Source of the DNA: an uncultured Verrucomicrobiales bacterium
GTDB taxonomy: Bacteria; Verrucomicrobiota; Verrucomicrobiia; Verrucomicrobiales; DEV007
DNA length: 64,000 nucleotides
NCBI GenBank assembly: GCA_937922595.1
Contig: CALAIY010000028.1
Location: forward strand, 30,422 to 94,421
Direction: 5' to 3'
The notes beneath the pieces are model-generated. The model was given only the letters and a program-made list of their open reading frames with translations, was not told where the DNA came from and did no database searches. Of this stretch, positions 25,590 to 34,720 are shown one piece after another. Numbering within the stretch: the first letter of the stretch is position 1; the number at the start of each line of letters is the position of its first letter. The position numbers were made by a program, and so were the translations under genes.

Positions 25590-28337
25590 TTACGGCGTCG
25601 TCATTACACTGACTCGGAAGAAGACGACTTCAGAATCTCCCGTGTAGTCTAGAATGAGCGAAGTATCATCGTTCGCAATTTCCATAGTTTCCATCGTGCT
25701 CCAATTCACGAGGTCTGTAGAAATTTCGACGCTAATCTCGGTGTCCGGATCGCTTCCAGCCTCAGCGGACTTTGGGATACTGATCCTATTTCCCACGGGA
25801 AGCGGTAGGGAGTCCGCAGTTCCAGGCTCAAAGCCCATGATGGCGAACTCGACGGCGTTTGGAATACCATCTCCATCATCGTCATCCGTGGGACTTCCGG
25901 TGATGCCTTTGGCTGAGGCAAAGGTTTCATAGGCAGCGGAGCCCATGATATTGCGTCCGCTTCCATTCGCTGCGTTCGGGGTGGGAATCGCCGCCTGGAA
26001 ATTCGAGCTATTCTGCCGCTCTCCCCCATCGGGAATTCTTTGGATCGAATTTCTGGAAGAATCTGAAGGCCCAGCATCTGCGGGAGTCACGCCAAGTAGG
26101 TTCGCCAGAGTTTCATCAGAGCCTTTATAGACTACCGCATCGATCACGAATATTGCGGCTGGCGGAGGAGTATTATTCGGAAAGTCTGTGGCATCTCCCA
26201 AAACAAGGGCGACAGCATCCGGACCGCCTTGGATGAGGCTTGAGCCTGCCTTCCCAGGAAGTGCAGCGGCTAAGCCCGGGACATTCGCGGCTCCTGCCAC
26301 GAAGAAGCCCGATGCATTGGTCGTGAATCCATCGAGATCCAGGACGCTGTATGAGACATCGCCGTTTCCATTAAAGAGCACCAGAGAAGTGCCGGTGAGA
26401 GGGGTATTCCCGACACCCCCATCGTAAAGCTCGATAAATTCTAGCTCGCTCGCGCCCGTGGCCGCCGCGTGAATTTCATTGATGAATATATTGATGTTTA
26501 GCGCATCACCATCGTCCTCGACCACAAGTGTCCCGCTCCCATCGACGAAGCCTGGAGTGAAAGCCCTGAAGCGAACCTCGATATCGCCATCAAGTAAGGT
26601 ATCGTTTACCGCATTTACAGTGGTGGTCGCGGTGGTCTCACCTGCCAAAATCGTAAGCTCTTCTACGAGGGCGACCTCGGAAGAGGGATCTGCTGCGAGC
26701 GCAATTGAAAGAGCGGCATCAATATTGCCTCCACGAGAGACGGTGAGGGTAGCGGCTCCAGCATCTTCCGAGATTGAGGCGACATCGAAGGAAAGAGTGA
26801 GCGTTTCGCGAGGGCAAAAAGGAGTGCCTCCATCCACTTCGTAGCCGGGTGAAAACGATTGGTTCCCTTCCCCAATACTAATATAGGCGACAAATTCTCC
26901 AGTAATGTCGGGATTTCTCACGAGAGATCCACCCCCTCTGATCTGAGAAGAATAAGTGGCACCGGATATTTCAAATCCCATTACATCGAGAATTCGAATC
27001 GAATCACTGGAATCATCAAAACCTAGCCCTTCAGAAACTAATTCATTGCCATTCTGAACGCTCGCTCCACCAAAAATTGCGGGATTCCCCTCGATGGCTC
27101 CTCCACCAAAGACTACGATGGCACATCCTGGATCGAGAATTGTCCCTGAGGGGAAGACATGGCGTAGCGCCTCGGAATCAAGTAAGGAATACCCCGAGAG
27201 GTCGAGTGCTGTTTCCCCTGAGTTTACTAGTTCAACAAATTCTTCAATCCCTCCTGCATCGACGATTCCATTCCTATTCGCGTCCGCAAATTCAGGAGAA
27301 TCGGTTTCCCGGTATGCTGCGTGAATCTCATTCACGACTAAGATCGGCTCGGCATCGGAATCGTCTTCTACTGTGATTGTTTCAGAAGCGGAAGTGGCAC
27401 TGATGCTTGTGGTCGAAAATTCAAGGGTTACTCGTTGGTCTCCGTCATTCCATCCATCGTCGATAACGCTAAGCACCACGGGAATTGAGGTGGCTCCAGA
27501 TGGTATCGTGATGCTCTCGCTAATGGCTAGCTCCGAGGGGTCGCTAATTTCGATCTCAATGATGAGATCGACATCTGCGGCACCATCAAGTAAGCGCAAG
27601 GTTCCTTCTACGAACTGCGATCCAACGGATTCAGAGACTGACCTTGGGAAATCAATCGCAAGCCTGTTTTCCGGGATATTAGATATACCAGGGGATGGTG
27701 CTGAGGCTTTGAATTCCCCAAAGGCACTTCCACCATCGCTCTCACGCCCAAGCGAAAACTCTGTCGAGGCATTGGTATCACCGGATTCGTTGAAAAGTGA
27801 GAGCGTTATTCCATCGGGAGCCAAGGCTTCTCGTAGTTCGAAATCGTCTTGAGGGGGGCTTCCGTTAAATTCATTTTTACCGTAGACCACCGCATCGAGA
27901 ATCGGACTGAGCGTCACTGGATTCACGGCTCCCGGGAGGGTGCCATTCGGAAAATCCTCGGAGGATCCGATATAGAGAGCGATCGCATCGGTTCCATTTT
28001 GCAGTGCTCCGGGAAGCGCTAGATCAGCACCGAGGAGAGCTGAATCAGCAATGAGGAAGAAGCCGTTTTCGTTAGTCGTCCCGGTGAGGGGGATTCTATT
28101 GTAGGATGCGTTGCTGCTCGAATTTCCGTTGAAGAAAACGAGGACTAAGTCTTCAAGCGATTGATTCCCGATGAGATTGCCGGAGGCATCCACTGATACG
28201 ATTTCAACAAATTCGGAGGCGTCCTCGGAGTCGGCAGTGTCGGGGTCAAACTCGTTGATAAGAAACGTTTGTGCAGGAAGGGAGTAGATTAGCCCGAACA
28301 ACGCGAAGGTGGAGAAAATTCCGAAGGTTGGTGACAT
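25590..28337 (-). CDS. Exported lamin-tail / Calx-beta surface protein
   Basis: A 915-residue protein with a signal peptide (MSPTFGIFSTFALFGLIYSLPAQ). It contains three lamin-tail-like modules starting INEFDPDT (~28), VNEIHAAY (~335) and INEIHAAA (~620), each with a conserved E(F)VE(I/L) strand, and two Calx-beta-like segments between them (VEGTLRLLDG..., LTVSRGGNIDAALSI...). The second module has an EF-hand-like insertion (ADANRNGIVDAGGIEEF). Near the end DDDDGDGIPNAVEFAIMG is a calcium-binding thrombospondin-type-3-like motif, followed by a beta-rich C-terminal domain typical of verrucomicrobial secretomes. Likely located at the cell surface or secreted, possibly adhesive; no catalytic residues seen. 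Confidence 0.85.
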   Translation of the reverse strand: MSPTFGIFSTFALFGLIYSLPAQTFLINEFDPDTADSEDASEFVEIVSVDASGNLIGNQSLEDLVLVFFNGNSSSNASYNRIPLTGTTNENGFFLIADSALLGADLALPGALQNGTDAIALYIGSSEDFPNGTLPGAVNPVTLSPILDAVVYGKNEFNGSPPQDDFELREALAPDGITLSLFNESGDTNASTEFSLGRESDGGSAFGEFKASAPSPGISNIPENRLAIDFPRSVSESVGSQFVEGTLRLLDGAADVDLIIEIEISDPSELAISESITIPSGATSIPVVLSVIDDGWNDGDQRVTLEFSTTSISATSASETITVEDDSDAEPILVVNEIHAAYRETDSPEFADANRNGIVDAGGIEEFVELVNSGETALDLSGYSLLDSEALRHVFPSGTILDPGCAIVVFGGGAIEGNPAIFGGASVQNGNELVSEGLGFDDSSDSIRILDVMGFEISGATYSSQIRGGGSLVRNPDITGEFVAYISIGEGNQSFSPGYEVDGGTPFCPRETLTLSFDVASISEDAGAATLTVSRGGNIDAALSIALAADPSSEVALVEELTILAGETTATTTVNAVNDTLLDGDIEVRFRAFTPGFVDGSGTLVVEDDGDALNINIFINEIHAAATGASELEFIELYDGGVGNTPLTGTSLVLFNGNGDVSYSVLDLDGFTTNASGFFVAGAANVPGLAAALPGKAGSSLIQGGPDAVALVLGDATDFPNNTPPPAAIFVIDAVVYKGSDETLANLLGVTPADAGPSDSSRNSIQRIPDGGERQNSSNFQAAIPTPNAANGSGRNIMGSAAYETFASAKGITGSPTDDDDGDGIPNAVEFAIMGFEPGTADSLPLPVGNRISIPKSAEAGSDPDTEISVEISTDLVNWSTMETMEIANDDTSLILDYTGDSEVVFFRVSVMTTP

Positions 28338-28382
28338 GGAGATACGATAGGTTCAATACATTAGGCCAATATTAGAATACAA

Positions 28383-28415
28383 AAAAAGCGCCGGGATCGA
28401 ATCCTGACGCTTTTT
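28383..28415 (-). terminator. Strong rho-independent terminator for the lpx operon
   Basis: AAAAAGCG (28383-28390) pairs with CGCTTTTT (28408-28415), and the stem continues inward through CGGGAT/ATCCTG with one mismatch and a 3-nt loop. On the minus strand it is followed by TTTTTTTG. It ends the lpxI...DUF3597 transcript 27 nt after the last stop. Confidence 0.9.
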
Positions 28416-28441
28416 GAGTAATTTCTGGTGGAAACAATTTT

Positions 28442-28873
28442 TTAGACAAGACCGTCCGGAAGTTTCCCGCCGTTGGCGGCAAATTTGTGGAGGACTTTTT
28501 TGTGGAGCCACATGTTCATTTCTGCGGAGCCGTCTTTTTCAATTTGCGCTTCGGTGTAGCCGAGTTCGAGAGCCATTTCTTTGCGGGCGGCGTAGCTGCT
28601 GTCCATTTCCATCGTCTTGAGGAGGTCGACAATAGAGCGCTTCCAATCAAGGTCTTCAGGATGCGCCTTTTCTTTGGCGTCCATGATGGCGGTGACGTCT
28701 ACCTCGGAGATCGAAGCAGGCGTCGCGGTGACCGGGGCAGATACCGGGAGGGCATCTTCGCCTGGAATGGCGCTGGGGGCTGGGGTGGATTCGGCGGAGG
28801 AGACCGGGGTCTCGGCGGTGTCTTGGTCGTCGCGACCGAAGACTTTGTTCATTAGGTTGGAGAATAATCCCAT
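28442..28873 (-). CDS. DUF3597 family protein
   Basis: A 143-residue protein from ATG 28873, starting MGLFSNLMNKVFG. Residues ~10-60 are a Pro/Ala/Ser-rich linker. The C-terminal ~80 residues fit DUF3597: VDVTAIMDAKEKAHPEDLDWKRSIVDLLK followed by LELGYTE and NMWLHKKVLHKFAANGGKLP, a LysM-adjacent helical module seen alone or fused to peptidoglycan proteins. Function is unknown. It is the last gene of the lpx transcript, 70 nt after the preceding gene. Confidence 0.85.
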   Translation of the reverse strand: MGLFSNLMNKVFGRDDQDTAETPVSSAESTPAPSAIPGEDALPVSAPVTATPASISEVDVTAIMDAKEKAHPEDLDWKRSIVDLLKTMEMDSSYAARKEMALELGYTEAQIEKDGSAEMNMWLHKKVLHKFAANGGKLPDGLV

Positions 28874-28943
28874 GGTGGTTGATATTACGGTGAAGAGGTT
28901 GTGGTTGGCTAGAAAAATCGTTGCGATGGGAGGAGATTGCCGG

Positions 28944-29522
28944 TTATGGGGTTTTTGCTTTTTTAGCAGCTGCGCTTGCGGATCGAAGAGGATTCTCGCC
29001 GTCGAGGATAATGGCGTTTTCCGGCGGAGCCGGGGTGGCGGAGAGGATGGTTTCTTGAGGGAGGGCTTCGCCGGCAAAGTCGGCGGCTAGGGCGAGAAGG
29101 GCGGCGGCGGTGCCGGGCTGGGTGTAATCAGCGGCGATGGTGAGGGATGGCTTTTTGCCTTCGATAATGGCTTGGACGATGGGCTCTCCGTCTGCGGTCT
29201 CGCTGCGGGCGGTGCGGTAGCCGAGATTGCTCTGGCCAAGGGTGCCTTCGATGTAGTTGGTAGTTTTGGTGAGAGCATCGCTATCACCGGGGGCTGGGAG
29301 ACCGAGAATTTCTTCGAGGGTGCGACGAAATCCGGCGATGGAGGGCTCGCTGAGCGGGACGCGAAAGGTGGCTTGAAGGCGGCGGTCGATCCCTGCGGCG
29401 GCGCGTTCGGCTTCGGCATTGCGGTTTCCGTAGAAGATGAAGATTGAGGCGACTCCGAGGATCCCGATGCCAAGAGGGAGGCCGATGAGGCAGAATCGTA
29501 TGATTTTCGCGGGGGTAGGCAT
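28944..29522 (-). CDS. Unknown single-pass membrane protein downstream of lpxB
   Basis: A 192-residue protein with one N-terminal membrane segment (~8-30, RFCLIGLPLGIGILGVASIF) and a soluble domain outside the cytoplasm. The segment ~60-150 (TTNYIEGTLGQSNLGYRT, VQAIIEGKKPSLTIAADYTQPGTAAALLALAADFAG) resembles the substrate-side start of an M28 aminopeptidase, but the zinc-ligand residues are absent, so it may be an inactive or shortened relative. It starts 22 nt after lpxB, which suggests an envelope role. Confidence 0.65.
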   Translation of the reverse strand: MPTPAKIIRFCLIGLPLGIGILGVASIFIFYGNRNAEAERAAAGIDRRLQATFRVPLSEPSIAGFRRTLEEILGLPAPGDSDALTKTTNYIEGTLGQSNLGYRTARSETADGEPIVQAIIEGKKPSLTIAADYTQPGTAAALLALAADFAGEALPQETILSATPAPPENAIILDGENPLRSASAAAKKAKTP

Positions 29523-29544
29523 GAGAGGAATGAGGGTTTAAGGG

Positions 29545-30651
29545 CTATCGCCGGCTGATGTCTTCGAGGATGGATTTGGCGGCGCGGTGGTGGGCGTTGC
29601 CTTCGCCGAGCTTTTTGAGAGTTTCCTGGAGGGCGGATTGCATTTGCTGGCGTGAATCGGGCTGGAGGAGGCTTTCGAGGGTAGTGGTGAGTTTTTCGGG
29701 AGTGAGATCGTTTTGGATGAGCTCAGGGACGATTTCTTTGCCGGCGAGGACGTTTACGATGCCCAGGTGGTCTACTTTAATGACGGCTTTGCCGATGGCA
29801 TACGTGAGCGGGGCGACTTTGTATACGAGGCAATAGGGCATTCCGGCGAGGGCGGCTTCCATGGTGGCGGTGCCGGAGGCGATAGCCCCGGCCCAGCATC
29901 GCTTGATGAGCGGGCGGAAGGTGCCGATTTCGATGGGGCAGAAATCGCCGGAGATGGCGCGCATTTGTTCGGCGCGGGCGTCGGTGACGGCGGAGGCGAC
30001 GAATTTGAGGTGGGGGTGTTTCGCTGAAAGCTGTTTCGCAGCAGCGAGCATTATGGGGAAGTGCTTTTCGACTTCGCGGGCGCGACTGCCGGGGAAGAGG
30101 CCGATGAGATTGGGATCACGCTCGGAATCAGCAGTGGGCGCAGGGTATTCGTCGGCAAGAGGGTGGCCGACGCATTCGGTGGGAAGGCCGCTGGCTTCGT
30201 AGAGGGGAACTTCGAAGGGAAAGATGCAGAGCATACGGTGGAGGACGCGCGCCATGCCGGGAATGCGGCGGCGATTCCAGGCCCATACTTGGGGGCTGAT
30301 GTAGTAGATGCGGCGGGCGGGATCGGATTCGGTGGCGAGGGCGCGCGCCATGCGAAGATTAAAGCCGGGGTAATCGATGAAGATGACGGCGTCGGGCTTT
30401 TCCTGGCGGATGCGACGCTGGGTCTCGCTGAATTTGCGCTTGAAATATGGGTAGTTTTTCAGGACTTCCCAGAGGCCAACGACGCCGGCGGCTTCGGTCC
30501 AATTGTCGAGGCTGGAGCCGATTTCTTCTTCCATTTCGGCTCCGCCTAAGCCGCTGAGTTGAATCCCAGGGGCGCGCTCTTTCAGCGCGCGCACGAGCTG
30601 GGCTCCGTGGGCGTCGCCGCTGCGCTCGCCGGCGATGAGGAAGAGTTTCAC
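29545..30651 (-). CDS. lpxB: Lipid-A-disaccharide synthase
   Basis: A 368-residue GT19 glycosyltransferase. The start is the GTG at 30651, because homology begins with VKLFLIAGERSGDAHG and this GTG overlaps the stop of the upstream gene by 4 nt. Landmarks: GLGGAEMEEE, DYPGFNLRMA, YYISPQVWAWNRRR, PFEVPLYEASG, CVGHPLADE, LFPGSRAREVEKHFP and ASGTATMEAALAGMP. It joins UDP-2,3-diacylglucosamine and lipid X on the cytoplasmic face of the inner membrane to form the lipid A disaccharide. Its presence shows a genuine LPS-bearing outer membrane. Confidence 0.95.
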   Translation of the reverse strand: MKLFLIAGERSGDAHGAQLVRALKERAPGIQLSGLGGAEMEEEIGSSLDNWTEAAGVVGLWEVLKNYPYFKRKFSETQRRIRQEKPDAVIFIDYPGFNLRMARALATESDPARRIYYISPQVWAWNRRRIPGMARVLHRMLCIFPFEVPLYEASGLPTECVGHPLADEYPAPTADSERDPNLIGLFPGSRAREVEKHFPIMLAAAKQLSAKHPHLKFVASAVTDARAEQMRAISGDFCPIEIGTFRPLIKRCWAGAIASGTATMEAALAGMPYCLVYKVAPLTYAIGKAVIKVDHLGIVNVLAGKEIVPELIQNDLTPEKLTTTLESLLQPDSRQQMQSALQETLKKLGEGNAHHRAAKSILEDISRR

Positions 30652-31571
30652 GCGTTTGATTCCGTGATCTGCCGAGTGATTTCGAGGGCGAGTTCGAGGG
30701 CGGCGAGGCCATCGTGGCCGGAGACTTTGGGCTGCACGCCGGCGGCGGCGCATTCGAGGAAGGCTGCGAGTTCGAGCTTGAGCGGCTCATCTTTGGCGAC
30801 GGCGACCTCATCGCGTTTGATCTCAAGGCCATCTTTTTTGTAGAGGAAGCCTGCTTGCTCGCCGTAATCGAGCGAGAGGTAGCTATCACCTTGGAAGACG
30901 CGAAGCTTACGCATCTTTTCGGGGCTGATGCGGCTGGCGGTGACATTGGCAACACAGCCGTTTTCAAAGCGAATTCGAGCGTTGGCGATGTCTTCACGAT
31001 GGGTGAGGACGGGGACACCTACGGCATCGACGTGGGCGATGGGCGAGCGGACGAGGTGGAGGATGATTTCAAGGTCGTGGATCATGACGTCGAGCACAAC
31101 GCCGATGTCCATGCTCCGCTTGGGAAAGGGCGAGAGGCGGTGGGCTTCGATGAATTTCGCAGCAGTGAGCTGGGCTTCGAGCGGAGCCATCACGGGATTA
31201 AAGCGCTCGATGTGGCCTACCTGAAGCACGCGTCCCGCGTCCCGCGCGGCGTCGACAAGAGCTTGTGCACCTCCGACTGAGGGCGCGATGGGTTTTTCTA
31301 CGAGGACGTGCTTACCTTGCCCAAGAAGGAACGTCCCTACCTCGACGTGAAATGCCGTAGGCACCGAGACACTGGCCGCATCGACTAGAGTGGCGAATTC
31401 CTCGAGGGTGGCGGCGGCTTTGCAGCCAAACCGCTCGGCAGCCTCGGCGGCACGTGCCGGGTCGTTATCGAATACCGCGGCGAGCTCGACATCGGGGAGC
31501 TCCGAGTAGATGCGGGCGTGATTGATTCCTATGGCGCCGACTCCGGCGACCCCTGCTCTGATAGATGGCAT
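30648..31571 (-). CDS. Gfo/Idh/MocA-family oxidoreductase in the lpx operon
   Basis: A 307-residue NAD(P)-dependent dehydrogenase from ATG 31571. N-terminal Rossmann fold: GVAGVGAIG, then VFDNDPARA; the family motif EKP occurs in HVLVEKPIAP; the C-terminal domain contains MIHDLEIILHLV with the conserved Asp/His region. Placed between lpxI (gap 5 nt) and lpxB (overlap 4 nt), it most likely acts on a nucleotide sugar of lipid A synthesis. The GnnA enzyme of this family oxidises UDP-GlcNAc at C3 to make 3-amino lipid A, but its aminotransferase partner GnnB is not in the window, so that role is only a possibility. Confidence 0.85.
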   Translation of the reverse strand: MPSIRAGVAGVGAIGINHARIYSELPDVELAAVFDNDPARAAEAAERFGCKAAATLEEFATLVDAASVSVPTAFHVEVGTFLLGQGKHVLVEKPIAPSVGGAQALVDAARDAGRVLQVGHIERFNPVMAPLEAQLTAAKFIEAHRLSPFPKRSMDIGVVLDVMIHDLEIILHLVRSPIAHVDAVGVPVLTHREDIANARIRFENGCVANVTASRISPEKMRKLRVFQGDSYLSLDYGEQAGFLYKKDGLEIKRDEVAVAKDEPLKLELAAFLECAAAGVQPKVSGHDGLAALELALEITRQITESNA

Positions 31572-31576
31572 GAGGC

Positions 31577-32407
31577 TTATTGCCCCGCCTCGGCGTGGAT
31601 GGCCACCTTCTTTTCTTTGCAAAGAGCGCGGATTTCATCAAGTCCCAGAAGGAGCGTTGATTTCGCTTCGACGACGATTGCGTCCACACCGGCTTCCGCG
31701 CAGGTAAGGATTGTCTCCGGCCCCACCACTGGGACATCAAAGCGAAAGTCCTGATTGGGCTTCGAGACCTTCACCAGCATCGCGCCCCCTTTGCCCAGCT
31801 TACCCCCACGCTTGATCGCTTCGTTGGTGCCTTCGAAAGCCTCGACGGCAAGGACAGTCCCCTTCTTCACCACGACGGTCTGCCCGATATCCATCCGGCT
31901 GACCTCTTTCGCGATGCGAAAACCGAACGCAACGTCATCACGGCGTTTCTCCGATAATGCCGGACCACAGACGTGGCCGGAGGCTGGCAGAAGATCGTCG
32001 AGATAGGTGGTAGCGGGCAAAAGCGTGATGCCATCTTTTGCCATTTCTTCGCCCACGGCATTGAAAAGGCTTTCTGCATTGCGCTCCTTGAGCTTCCCGA
32101 TCATGACGAGTGTGCGCATATCGGGCACGAGATCGAAAAGATTACGTGGAGCAATCTGGCCGACCATGACAGCCTCTTTCACCCCCTCTTTTTTGAAGAA
32201 TTTGAGCATCTTACCAAGCTGCCCGACGCGGAACCAGCCACTGGTATCAACAAGATCCGAAAGCTCCGGCTTCGTCTCACCCTCAAACGCGGCAGCAACG
32301 AGCCTGACACCAGGGACGTGTTTCCGCGCAGCAGCTGCGAATGTTTCTGGATAAATCCCGTTGCCGGAGATCATCCCAATGGTCTTTGTATGCGTAGGCG
32401 CTTCCAA
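31577..32407 (-). CDS. lpxI: UDP-2,3-diacylglucosamine pyrophosphatase LpxI
   Basis: A 276-residue DUF1009/LpxI protein. Similarity begins around IGMISGNGIYPETFAAAAR; I chose the TTG at 32407, which leaves a purine-rich GGGAGGAGAGGGG upstream and does not overlap the divergent photolyase; ATG at 32374 is an alternative. Landmarks: GQLGKMLKFFKKEGVKEAVMVGQI, DITLLP-type GITLLPATTYLDDLLP, GQTVVVKKGTVLAVEAFEGTN and MLVKVSKPNQDFRFDVPVVG. LpxI hydrolyses UDP-2,3-diacylglucosamine to lipid X plus UMP, replacing LpxH. It heads the lipid A operon. Confidence 0.92.
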   Translation of the reverse strand: MEAPTHTKTIGMISGNGIYPETFAAAARKHVPGVRLVAAAFEGETKPELSDLVDTSGWFRVGQLGKMLKFFKKEGVKEAVMVGQIAPRNLFDLVPDMRTLVMIGKLKERNAESLFNAVGEEMAKDGITLLPATTYLDDLLPASGHVCGPALSEKRRDDVAFGFRIAKEVSRMDIGQTVVVKKGTVLAVEAFEGTNEAIKRGGKLGKGGAMLVKVSKPNQDFRFDVPVVGPETILTCAEAGVDAIVVEAKSTLLLGLDEIRALCKEKKVAIHAEAGQ

Positions 32408-32436
32408 GATTTCATTAGAGCCCCCTCTCCTCCCCC

Positions 32437-33819
32437 ATGGCAACACGATTTAAAACAGCCCTCGTCTGGCACCGCCGCGACCTCCGCCTCTCCGATAATC
32501 CCGCGCTGCACCACGCGGCCAAAGAAGCCGATCAGGTAATCCCGGTCTATGTGCTGAGTTCGTGGAAAAAAAATCACGACTGGTGCGGTGCTCCGCGACA
32601 AAAATTTCTCTGCGGGTGCCTCGAAAGCCTCGAAAAAAATTACGAGGCCGCTGGCGCGAAACTCATCATTCGCCAAGGCGACGCGGCCAAAGAGCTCGAA
32701 AAGCTCGTCCTCGAGACCAAAGCCGATGCCCTCTACCTCAACCGCGATGTCGATCCATTTGGCATCGCAAAAGAAAATGAAGTAACAGAGAGACTAGGCT
32801 CCATGGGCTGTAAAATCTCGAGCTTCAAAGACGTGGTGCTTCATGAGAAAGACGAAGTGCTCACTGGCTCAGACAATCCCTACAAAGTCTACACGCCGTA
32901 TTCGAATAATTGGTTGAAGCAGCCCAAAGAAAAACCTCTCTCACGCCCCAAGAAACTATCTTCACCAGAAGGCATCAAATCACTCCCCCTGCCAACACTC
33001 AAGACGTGGGGGCTTAGCGAGCCAAATGCAGAGATCCTTGAGCCAGGCGAGCGTGCAGCGCGAGCACGCCTCAAAGCCGCTGTCTCCAAGATTATTCCTA
33101 GTTATGAGGCGACACGAAATACACCCCACGGCCACACCACTTCACGGCTCGGGCAAGATCTGAGATTCGGGCTCGTTTCCGTTCGCGAAGTCTACGCTGC
33201 AGCCGATTCCGCGCCGAATTCACTCATCTATCGAAAAGAAATCGCATGGCGTGATTTCTACATGGCACTCCTGGGCCATTTCCCAGAGGTGCTCGATGGA
33301 GAATTCAAAGAAGATTGGCGCGGACTTGATTGGCAAGAAGGGGCTGGCGAAAACTTCGAACGCTGGCAAAAGGGAGAAACCGGTTTCCCCATCGTCGACG
33401 CCGGGATGCGAGAACTAGCCGCCACAGGATTTATGCACAATCGCGTGCGCATGATCGTCTCGATGTTTCTCACCAAAGACCTTCGCATCCATTGGATGGC
33501 AGGTGAATCACATTTCATGCAGCAGCTAGTCGATGGCGAAATCGCATCAAACAATGGAGGCTGGCAATGGTCCGCAGGGACAGGAGCCGATGCTGCTCCC
33601 TACTTCCGAATTCAAAACCCTTGGACGCAGACAAAAAGCTACGATCCAGAAGGACTATACATCAAGCAATGGGTGCCAGAATTACAGGGCGTAGCTCCAA
33701 AGCGCCTCCAAGAACCTCCAGAAGACCGACCATTTGGAAATGGATATCCTTCACCAATAGTAAACCACAAAGCCGAGCGGGAAAAGACGCTGGCATGGTT
33801 CAAAAAATTCCGAGGGTAA
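32437..33819 (+). CDS. phrB: Deoxyribodipyrimidine photolyase (class I, FAD)
   Basis: A 460-residue cryptochrome/photolyase. The N-terminal alpha/beta antenna domain starts ALVWHRRDLRLSDNPAL. The C-terminal FAD domain includes TSRLGQDLRFGLVSVRE, EIAWRDFYMALLGHFP, GFPIVDAGMRELAATGFMHNR (as two short stretches), MIVSMFLTKDLRIHW and NNGGWQWSAGTGADAAPYF, the strongly conserved FAD/substrate block of CPD photolyases. It repairs cyclobutane pyrimidine dimers using light. It diverges from lpxI with only 29 nt between start codons. Its stop is 22 nt from the convergent hisA stop. Confidence 0.93.
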   Translation: MATRFKTALVWHRRDLRLSDNPALHHAAKEADQVIPVYVLSSWKKNHDWCGAPRQKFLCGCLESLEKNYEAAGAKLIIRQGDAAKELEKLVLETKADALYLNRDVDPFGIAKENEVTERLGSMGCKISSFKDVVLHEKDEVLTGSDNPYKVYTPYSNNWLKQPKEKPLSRPKKLSSPEGIKSLPLPTLKTWGLSEPNAEILEPGERAARARLKAAVSKIIPSYEATRNTPHGHTTSRLGQDLRFGLVSVREVYAAADSAPNSLIYRKEIAWRDFYMALLGHFPEVLDGEFKEDWRGLDWQEGAGENFERWQKGETGFPIVDAGMRELAATGFMHNRVRMIVSMFLTKDLRIHWMAGESHFMQQLVDGEIASNNGGWQWSAGTGADAAPYFRIQNPWTQTKSYDPEGLYIKQWVPELQGVAPKRLQEPPEDRPFGNGYPSPIVNHKAEREKTLAWFKKFRG

Positions 33820-33841
33820 TTCTCGATATTGAAATGTAGCG

Positions 33842-34597
33842 CTACCTGAGACTCTGATTCCAATCGACGCACTCTTGATAAGTGGCACCAGCGCCACCGA
33901 AGATATCAAGTGCACTTCCAAGTGTAAGATCCACCGAGCCATCACTAAGCGCATTTACTAACTTCAAATCCTCCAAACTTCGCGCGCCACCAGCATAGGT
34001 CACAGGCATTCCCTCCCAGTCTCCGAGTAACTTAACGAGATCCTCATCGACCCCGCCCTGCTTCCCCTCTACATCAGCAGCATGAATGAGAAGTTCCGCG
34101 CACTTGCCAGTAAGGCGATCTAGGTTTTGTGGAGTGATCTCGAAGCCAGTAAGAGATTGCCAGCGATCTTTAGCAACCGACCAGCCTTCGGCGGTTTTAC
34201 GACAGCTCAAATCAACGACTAACTTCTCAGGATCGAAGGTCGCGAGCCGCCCAAAATCGAGATCATTTTCCGGAAAAAGCCAGGAAGTGACGATCACATG
34301 ACTTGCCCCCGCACTAAGCCAATCGGCAGCATTTTCCTGAGTAATCCCACCCCCAATTTGCAACCCCCCAGGATACGCTGCGAGCGCTTCGCGACCAGCA
34401 ACCTCATTCCCCGGACCAAGAAGGATGACGTGTCCGCCAGTAAGCTGATTCTCACGGTAGCGATCCGCAAAATAGCTCGGAGGATAGGAGCTGACGAAAT
34501 TTTCCACCGGCCCATCACCCGCGTCTTTAAGGGTACCGCCGACGATCTGCTTTACCTTTCCGCCGTGAATATCAATGCAGGGGCGAAATAGGGTCAT
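33842..34597 (-). CDS. hisA: Phosphoribosylformimino-AICAR-ribotide isomerase, eukaryotic-type HisA
   Basis: A 251-residue (beta/alpha)8 barrel. The start TLFRPCIDIHGGKVKQIVGGTL, read in short parts (CIDIHGGKV; KQIVGGTL), matches fungal HIS6 better than ordinary bacterial HisA (which has P-A-I-D-L-x-x-G-x-x-V). The first catalytic Asp is Asp9 and the second lies in HAADVEGKQGG; IGGGI and TYAGGARS are the two phosphate-binding loops. It catalyses the fourth step of histidine biosynthesis. No other his gene is nearby. The convergent photolyase ends 22 nt away. Confidence 0.85.
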   Translation of the reverse strand: MTLFRPCIDIHGGKVKQIVGGTLKDAGDGPVENFVSSYPPSYFADRYRENQLTGGHVILLGPGNEVAGREALAAYPGGLQIGGGITQENAADWLSAGASHVIVTSWLFPENDLDFGRLATFDPEKLVVDLSCRKTAEGWSVAKDRWQSLTGFEITPQNLDRLTGKCAELLIHAADVEGKQGGVDEDLVKLLGDWEGMPVTYAGGARSLEDLKLVNALSDGSVDLTLGSALDIFGGAGATYQECVDWNQSLR

Positions 34598-34720
34598 CTG
34601 GCGGCGGCGATAATCATTTTTTGAGAATTGGAAATCTTGATCACCAATCCTAGCCCACGGGAAGAATCGCGCAAAACTTTCCCCTGGCGCATTCCAATTA
34701 TAGAAATTACATTAAACGTG

